From assembly GCA_963971425.1 (NCBI GenBank), contig OZ020517.1, positions 13,890,501-13,954,500 on the forward strand: a stretch of DNA of 64,000 nt, given 5' to 3'. The notes beneath the pieces are model-generated. The model did no database searches, was not told the origin of the DNA, and saw only the letters and a program-made list of their open reading frames with translations. Shown piece by piece: positions 59,022 through 64,000 of this stretch (position 1 is its first letter; the number at the start of each line of letters is the position of its first letter). Position numbers and translations under genes: made by a program. This DNA comes from Bryoerythrophyllum caledonicum (Eukaryota > Streptophyta > Bryopsida > Pottiales > Pottiaceae).

Positions 59022-60795
59022 CACTATAAGAAACCCGTGTTTTTTGTAACACGGTGAAAAACATGTCTGAACGTCAAAAGTAACATGCTGTTGCGTCAAT
59101 GTTGATGTCACCTAAAATCCGTCAAAAAGAACAGGCCAAAAACGTCAAAAAATTTGTCGTAACATGGTTGTCAACCTCTTGACATCCAACTGAACGTTGC
59201 TTGAAATGTGTGGGAAAGGGCTCCATGTGGAGGGGGGCCCATGTCCACATCAGCTATGTTTTCCTTTGGGCAGCGCCACGCGGGATTTTTTTCATCCAAC
59301 TCCATTTTGAGCAGGCAGTGACGTGGAATTTTAAAAATTGTTGACTTGGACCCGAAGAATTATGATGTGGACAACCCACGTCAGCTGACGTCATGCTTTT
59401 AGAGCATTTTTTGTCCACATGAGGCTGTTAGTTTTGACGTTCGTTTTGACATGCTCGTGTTGCTCATGACATCAATCCCGACGTTGGCGCGTTCTGCCTA
59501 AATGTTGTCAATGACCTTTTTCATGCTGGACATCATGTTCAATTGAACATCTAGTATGTTCTTTTGGACGTTTTTCTAAACATGTTTCTAAAAATGATCA
59601 AAACCCTAATGTGTGATTTGGCGCTTGTTGGGGCAATTGATGAACGAGCATGGGCATTCAGGAAGGATTTGAGGTGCCTAAAAATTGATCTTCAGACTAC
59701 GTCATGGGTGTGCGACAACCTAGGTCACAGCTTTGGCGCTCAAGAGGATCTACAGAGCTGAAGTTCGGCGCTGTGTGGATGGGAGAGCTGTGGTTTGCAG
59801 CTTGGCGCGACTTGCGCCACGAGGAGGAATTCGGTGCGAAGATGATTGCGAGGTGGAGCTCCGCGCAAGTTCGTGTTAGAACCACGTACTAGTAGTTCAA
59901 TGCGAAGACCTCACGACGTGTTTCACGAGTTCTAAGTAAGTGGAGGACGTACCGGCCTTGCTGTTGGAGCGCCTCTCCGCGGTGGTGAATATCGAACTTG
60001 GCTATGGCTAGGGTTTCCTGGCCATGGCTGAGGTCAGCTATGGCTGGGGTTAGCCGGCTATGGCCAAAGCTCCCCCTGCCATCATTCTTCTTTCCTTTGA
60101 GCTCTCCCCTTGCCGTCTTGATCTGCCGTAGATCACCTTCCTTGCTCCCAGCTAGCTCCGTCGTCACCGCTCTATGGCTCCCTCCATAGTTTCCGCCATG
60201 GCCGTCGCCATAGCCACCGCCATAGCCGCCGTTGCTTTGCTCCATCACTTTCAAGTTGCCTCTTTCTACTCCTTGTTGTTCTCCTAATCTCCCTCCTCTT
60301 AGCGTTGAAGTGAGCTTCGCCGCAACCCACCTCCCACTTCTATCACCTAAGTTCAATTTGCTCTCATCCACACTTCCAAAAGTTAAGTGTAGATGCTGTG
60401 GAGGTTGCTTGTGTGTAAGTCGCCCTTCGGCTCTTCCTTCCTTGCGACATATTTCATCCACTACGGATGAAAGCTGCCCATTTATTCAATTTTTGGCTTT
60501 TGGGCAGCGGGTTGCAATCATTCCACAGTAAAATTAAATGCAACTGTGGCTGACGTGGACATCCTGTGTTTTCTATGACGTCACAGTCTGACGTGGTCAC
60601 GTTTCTTTTGACGTCACCAAAAACGTGCATGTCTACGGTGACATCAACGCGTTTTGTCTTTAACAGGAACACGTTTGATGCAACGTCAAACTAAATTCGA
60701 GATATTGTAGCAATTTTTCGACTAACGTGTGACATCACAGAAAACACAACACGTCACAACCTTGACGAAACCAAAAACATGGTTTTCTTATAGTG
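59022..60795. mobile_element. non-autonomous CACTA transposon, 1,774 bp, perfect TSD
   Basis: The left end CACTATAAGAAACCCGTG and the right end (reverse CACTATAAGAAAACCATG) are flanked by CCA on both sides (59019-59021 and 60796-60798), a perfect 3-bp duplication. Subterminal zones are rich in ACGTC/GACGT words. It separates two halves of a gag relic. The interior (about 59600-60460) is GC-richer than the ends. It holds a 190-codon minus-strand frame (60461-59889) with a GGYGGGYGDGHGGNYGG stretch, possibly captured host DNA. It has the same type of ends as the element at 30.2 kb. Confidence 0.93.
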
Positions 60796-61380
60796 CCACC
60801 TCCAAGTGTGCCATAAACTGCGCTAGAGGGTCAAAGGTTGGCGGATTGCAAACCGCCACCTATATCGCATGTATGGCTACGGGCGAACCGGACATGGTCC
60901 CCACGCCAGTCTACTTGCCCACAATGGCAACACCCTTGTCTTAGAGCCTTAACTGAGGAACCTCTCTTCTATCTTAGGCTTTTTGGTGGAAGTCGAGAGT
61001 TGGGCAATGGCACTCTTCTTGAGCACAGTTATCAACTCTACACATTGACGCCAGTATTCATCAACAGCGCCCAAGTGTGCGTTCTGTTGTGTAGTCTATT
61101 CTTCGTATGATTGAAGGGCCTCCTGCTCCAAATGTAAGGATAAGAGCTCAAACGCATACCAGTTGTTAAACGATGACGTTTGGTGGCGCTTCTCAGTCAT
61201 CCAGATATGGAATTGGAGCGGCCAATTGGGTAGAGAGATGCCCTCAGCCCGTCCCGAGAACTTGTCTTGCACAACATGACGGAGATCGTTGTCCATGTCG
61301 TCAAGTGTGCCCACGTTCCAGATCCAAAGCCTAGGGTCGGTATTCAAAGCCAAAACAAACTCAAAAGCCTCGCTGGTATC
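60796..61380 (-). pseudogene. gag relic, N-terminal part
   Basis: On the minus strand, 61353-61099 reads ISLPNWPLQFHIWMTEKRHQ, SSFNNWYAFELLSLHLEQEA, LQSYEE, then TAG (61098-61096), then TTQQNAHLGAVDEYW in the same frame. The stop is one change from TGG, Trp being plausible there. This is the upstream half of the gag text at 58170-59021, separated by the CACTA element. Confidence 0.6.
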
Positions 61381-62592
61381 TGATCATGGCCCAAAGTCCG
61401 TGGTGGAAGCACTCTTCGGGTGGTCTGGTGAGGAGGAGCAGTAATACCGACTTCGCGTAGTCACCCTAAAAAAAAACCACCTCTAGATCTATGTACGGGT
61501 ATTATCGTAAGGGTAAGGGTACGAACGGGCAACCTGCATATGCAAAACCACCAAAATTTTTGGTTCGTTAGTCTTCACCTTGAGCTAGCACAGGTCGCAC
61601 CACAAACCCCACATAAAAAGGTCTTGTCGGCCATGAACCCAACTTCACCCTTATGATATCCAATCACAATCTAGAGACGACAAGATAATGGGGTCACCGG
61701 AAATCACCGGCCACAAGCCCGCAACACCAAGGAGGTATTCCACAAGAAACCATGAATAAAAATCAGATCCCCTCCCCCAATAATATAAAAGCAGAAGAGA
61801 CAGGGTCAGAGCCACTGGCACACGCCTGCAGTGGATGGCCCTAAGTCGCAATACGTGCAATGCAAAGAGAAAACACTTGAAAGTGTTATCCCTTATGACT
61901 AAAACTAAAGAAGTAGTAGGACGTTGACCGCGATGTTTAGAAACACAAATCCCTCCAATGCAATTACCACAGTGGATGATTTAACGAGTCAACAAGCCAA
62001 TCCAATAGTAATATTGGATTAAATAGCAAAATCCCGAGTAGAGGCCTGTGTAGATTTCACTCACATCCAAGTCAAATTGCCCACGCAAACTACCTCCAAA
62101 ATTTAGACACTAATTTTTTAATTTTTTTTTCAAAGCGACATAAAAATATGGATTTTTCAAGTCCTAAAAACTATAATTTGTCTCGATTCTTAGACCAGTA
62201 CTATTACTAAGAGTCTACTACCGGACTCGGAATTGAAAAATATTGAGTTTTGTAAAAGTTAGCATTTGCAAAATTCAATTTTAGCAACTTTGGCACCAAA
62301 ACTAGCGGTTTAAGGTTCCTGGCACGGTTTAGGGACCCATCAAAACTTTATAAGTAATTTGCAATTGGATCATTTTGTGTGTGCAGAACTCAATTCGAGT
62401 AACTTCTTGCCATCGTCCAATTCTTTCGTTGGACACAACTTTCTCAAAATTTGTCAGACATGCAAGTTTTTTGTTGCATTCTCTTCCTTTGTACGCGCTC
62501 TACGACATTGTTTTAAGTACCTAATTTTTTTTAAACTCACTCAAACTGAAGTTCAAGAACTAAAGAGAGGAACGTAGGAGGATGTTTGTTAA
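61381..62592. other. retroelement 5' flank, no gene
   Basis: Probably the 5' untranslated or LTR region of the gag relic followed by AT-rich DNA. No LTR pair, primer-binding site or gene could be established. A small plus-strand frame at 62359-62577 shows no domain. Confidence 0.3.
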
Positions 62593-62801
62593 GTGAATAT
62601 CTATTAAATCACAGGAGTAGTCAAGCGTCTTGCACTCCACAAAGGGAGAATCAACGAGTGCAAGTAGTATAAGAGAATGCAGAGCCTTTACTAATGATAA
62701 ACCATCACTTACAAACAAAGGTAATCACTAAACACTCTTTAGTTCACTCACAAAGCTTGTCTTGACAAAGACGTCAAGTCAAGGACCTGTGCAACGCTAT
62801 A
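62593..62801. mobile_element. second foldback element copy, split by a Tc1 element
   Basis: The segment matches the reverse complement of 55340-55556 (AGTAGTCAAGCGTCTTGCAC, AAGTAGTATAAGAGAATGCA, CACTCTTTAGTTCACTCAC, GACGTCAAGTCAAGGAC). It stops at TA (62800-62801), where the Tc1-type element begins. Its other half would lie beyond the window's end if the insertion is simple. Confidence 0.8.
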
Positions 62802-64000
62802 CAGTGGTCAGCAGAAGTGTTCGGACAGTAATTACAATCTCAATTTAATAGTAACACTTGTCGAGTTTGGTAGGTAGGTGCTGATTTTTTCAGCTAATTA
62901 TAACTAAAGAGCCACTTGTAAACTAGAAAGAGTACCATCATTCACATTGAGCCACTTGCATGGGCTGCAGTTCATGATGTGTCAATCATGGGTGTCCAAT
63001 TTATTATGCACACAAGTTGTGCATCTGAAAAATCTTGAGAATCGACATGTATTTATGGAGACCTCTTGCATTTCAAGACACATTGTGATTGAATAAGATT
63101 GCTCTTGATTAGCTATGGCTCCTAGAAGGACTCTTGCTGAACGTAAGTTAGTTCTTCAGATGCATGAGAGAGGGAATTCGTACTCCGAAATTTCAGCGGT
63201 TCTAGGCATCTCTCGAAGCACTTGCCATGCTATTGTGCGGAGGTTTACAATGAGAGGTCATTTGAGAGATGCTCCTTCACAAGGGAGACCTCGAATTCTT
63301 GATGAACGTGGTGATCGTGAGGTTGTAAGGTTGTTGAATGCACCATCTAATGGTACAGCTGCAGCAGTGGGTAGAGAAATGCGATCTCAAGGATTGGATT
63401 TGAGTGATGATACAATTAGAAGATGTCTTCAGAGGCAAGGATTGAGAGCACGAGTGAAAACTAAGAAGCCATTCTTGTCAAAGAAACACAAAGCACATCG
63501 ATATGCATGGGCAAAGAAGTGTAGGCATGCAAGTTGGATGGACTGGAGTTATGTGGTTTTTTCAGATGAGTCAAAATTCAATTTGTTTGGCTCAGATGGG
63601 AGGCAGTATTGTTGGAGGAAGAGAGGAGAGCATCTTTTAGATCAGCATGTGCAACCTACTATCAAATTTGGAGGTGGAAACATTATGGTTTGGGGATGTA
63701 TGACTTGGGAGGGAATTGGCAACCTTCGTCTTATAGAAGGAAACATGGATAAGTTTGTGTATCGTGAAATTTTGGAGATGGAGCTCATGAATACTATACA
63801 CATGTATGATTTAGGAGAGGAGAATGTTATTTTTCAGCACGACAACGATCCCAAACATACTTCTAAGTATGTTACAGATTGGTTGTTAGCACAGAAGTTT
63901 CAACTAATTTGGCATCCGGCTCAATCTCCTGACTTGAATCCTATAGAACACCTTTGGAATGAAGTAGATTGTCGTATGAGAATGTCAAAGAAGAAACCCA
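62802..64000 (+). mobile_element. Tc1/mariner-superfamily transposon, left part (continues past window)
   Basis: The left end reads CAGTGGTCAGCAGAAGTGTT directly after TA (62800-62801), the dinucleotide target of the superfamily. A ~310-bp 5' region precedes the transposase start. The right end is outside the window, so the inverted repeat and second TA could not be checked. Confidence 0.85.
63115..64000 (+). CDS. Tc1-type DD34E transposase, intact to window edge
   Basis: Cut-and-paste transposase with 295 codons visible and no stop or frameshift. The frame is open at the right edge, and the family is about 330-350 residues long. Start ATG at 63115 (MAPRRTLAERKL). An N-terminal helix-turn-helix spans about residues 8-45 (YSEISAVLGISRSTCHAIVR), followed by the GRPR motif (57-60) and a second HTH (about 65-115). 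The DDE domain has D151 in FSDESKFNLFGSDG, the Tc1 signature GGGNIMVWGCMTW (186-198), D243 in FQHDNDPKHTS and E278 in SPDLNPIEHLWN. There are exactly 34 residues between D243 and E278, so it is DD34E. Plant mariner-like transposases are normally DD39D. This sequence style is commoner in fungi and animals. Recently active or recently acquired is plausible. Confidence 0.95.
   Translation, partial: MAPRRTLAERKLVLQMHERGNSYSEISAVLGISRSTCHAIVRRFTMRGHLRDAPSQGRPRILDERGDREVVRLLNAPSNGTAAAVGREMRSQGLDLSDDTIRRCLQRQGLRARVKTKKPFLSKKHKAHRYAWAKKCRHASWMDWSYVVFSDESKFNLFGSDGRQYCWRKRGEHLLDQHVQPTIKFGGGNIMVWGCMTWEGIGNLRLIEGNMDKFVYREILEMELMNTIHMYDLGEENVIFQHDNDPKHTSKYVTDWLLAQKFQLIWHPAQSPDLNPIEHLWNEVDCRMRMSKKKP

Noticed and set aside
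55064-62801. The two foldback copies as LTRs of the gag retroelement
   Set aside because: LTRs must be direct repeats, while these lie in inverse orientation and are internally palindromic.

Overview
This window reads as nuclear DNA of a land plant. It contains a full ARABIDILLO-type F-box/armadillo gene (a plant family), intron-bearing cytosolic ribosomal protein and histone genes, and telo-box motifs (AAACCCTA) next to translation-related genes. Intergenic DNA is AT-rich and full of transposable elements, while coding exons are GC-richer. Many introns are short (about 70-300 bp). No organism name can be proven from the sequence. The mix (single-exon UBL5 ORFs, a fungal-looking Tc1 transposase) would fit a seed-free plant such as a bryophyte, but that is inference.

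Layout: 1-12.8 kb is gene-poor. It holds a decayed transposase-like reading frame (1.06-2.25 kb), a GT-hexamer array (about 4.1-4.5 kb), one unidentified 129-codon ORF (5.3-5.7 kb), a full-length tRNA-derived SINE with a 12-bp target duplication (9.8-10.15 kb) and an AT minisatellite (11.3-11.9 kb). At 12.8-17.3 kb a 711-bp copy of ARABIDILLO exon 1 lies between 186-bp direct repeats, followed by UBL5 copy 1 and a decayed pseudouridine-synthase fragment near a 124-bp inverted repeat. At 18.7-25.4 kb five tandem repeats precede the 12-exon ARABIDILLO gene, and a two-exon histone H2A gene follows (26.3-27.1 kb, minus). At 29.7-32.8 kb a gene of unknown family is split by a 1.87-kb CACTA element inserted into an exon.

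The 35.5-48.3 kb part is the housekeeping core: cytosolic seryl-tRNA synthetase, UBL5 copy 2, ribosomal protein uS19/RPS15, a small heat-shock protein, and ribosomal protein uS4/RPS9. A PIF/Harbinger element carrying only a Myb-like ORF1 sits at 41.0-43.7 kb. From 48.6 kb to the end the window is almost all nested transposons. These are a dead 6.4-kb LINE (minus) with a retroposon inserted in its own 3' end, a foldback element, a gag-protease retroelement relic (minus) split by a second CACTA element, and another foldback element split by a Tc1-family DD34E transposon whose transposase is open to the window edge.

The intact genes mostly serve protein synthesis and turnover (SerRS, two ribosomal proteins, UBL5, ARABIDILLO, small HSP, H2A). 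They share no operon-like arrangement. The most notable signals are the DD34E transposase, the in-frame exonic CACTA insertion, the ARABIDILLO fragment capture, and the shared stem-loop/(TTC)n 3' tail of the resident LINE and SINE.
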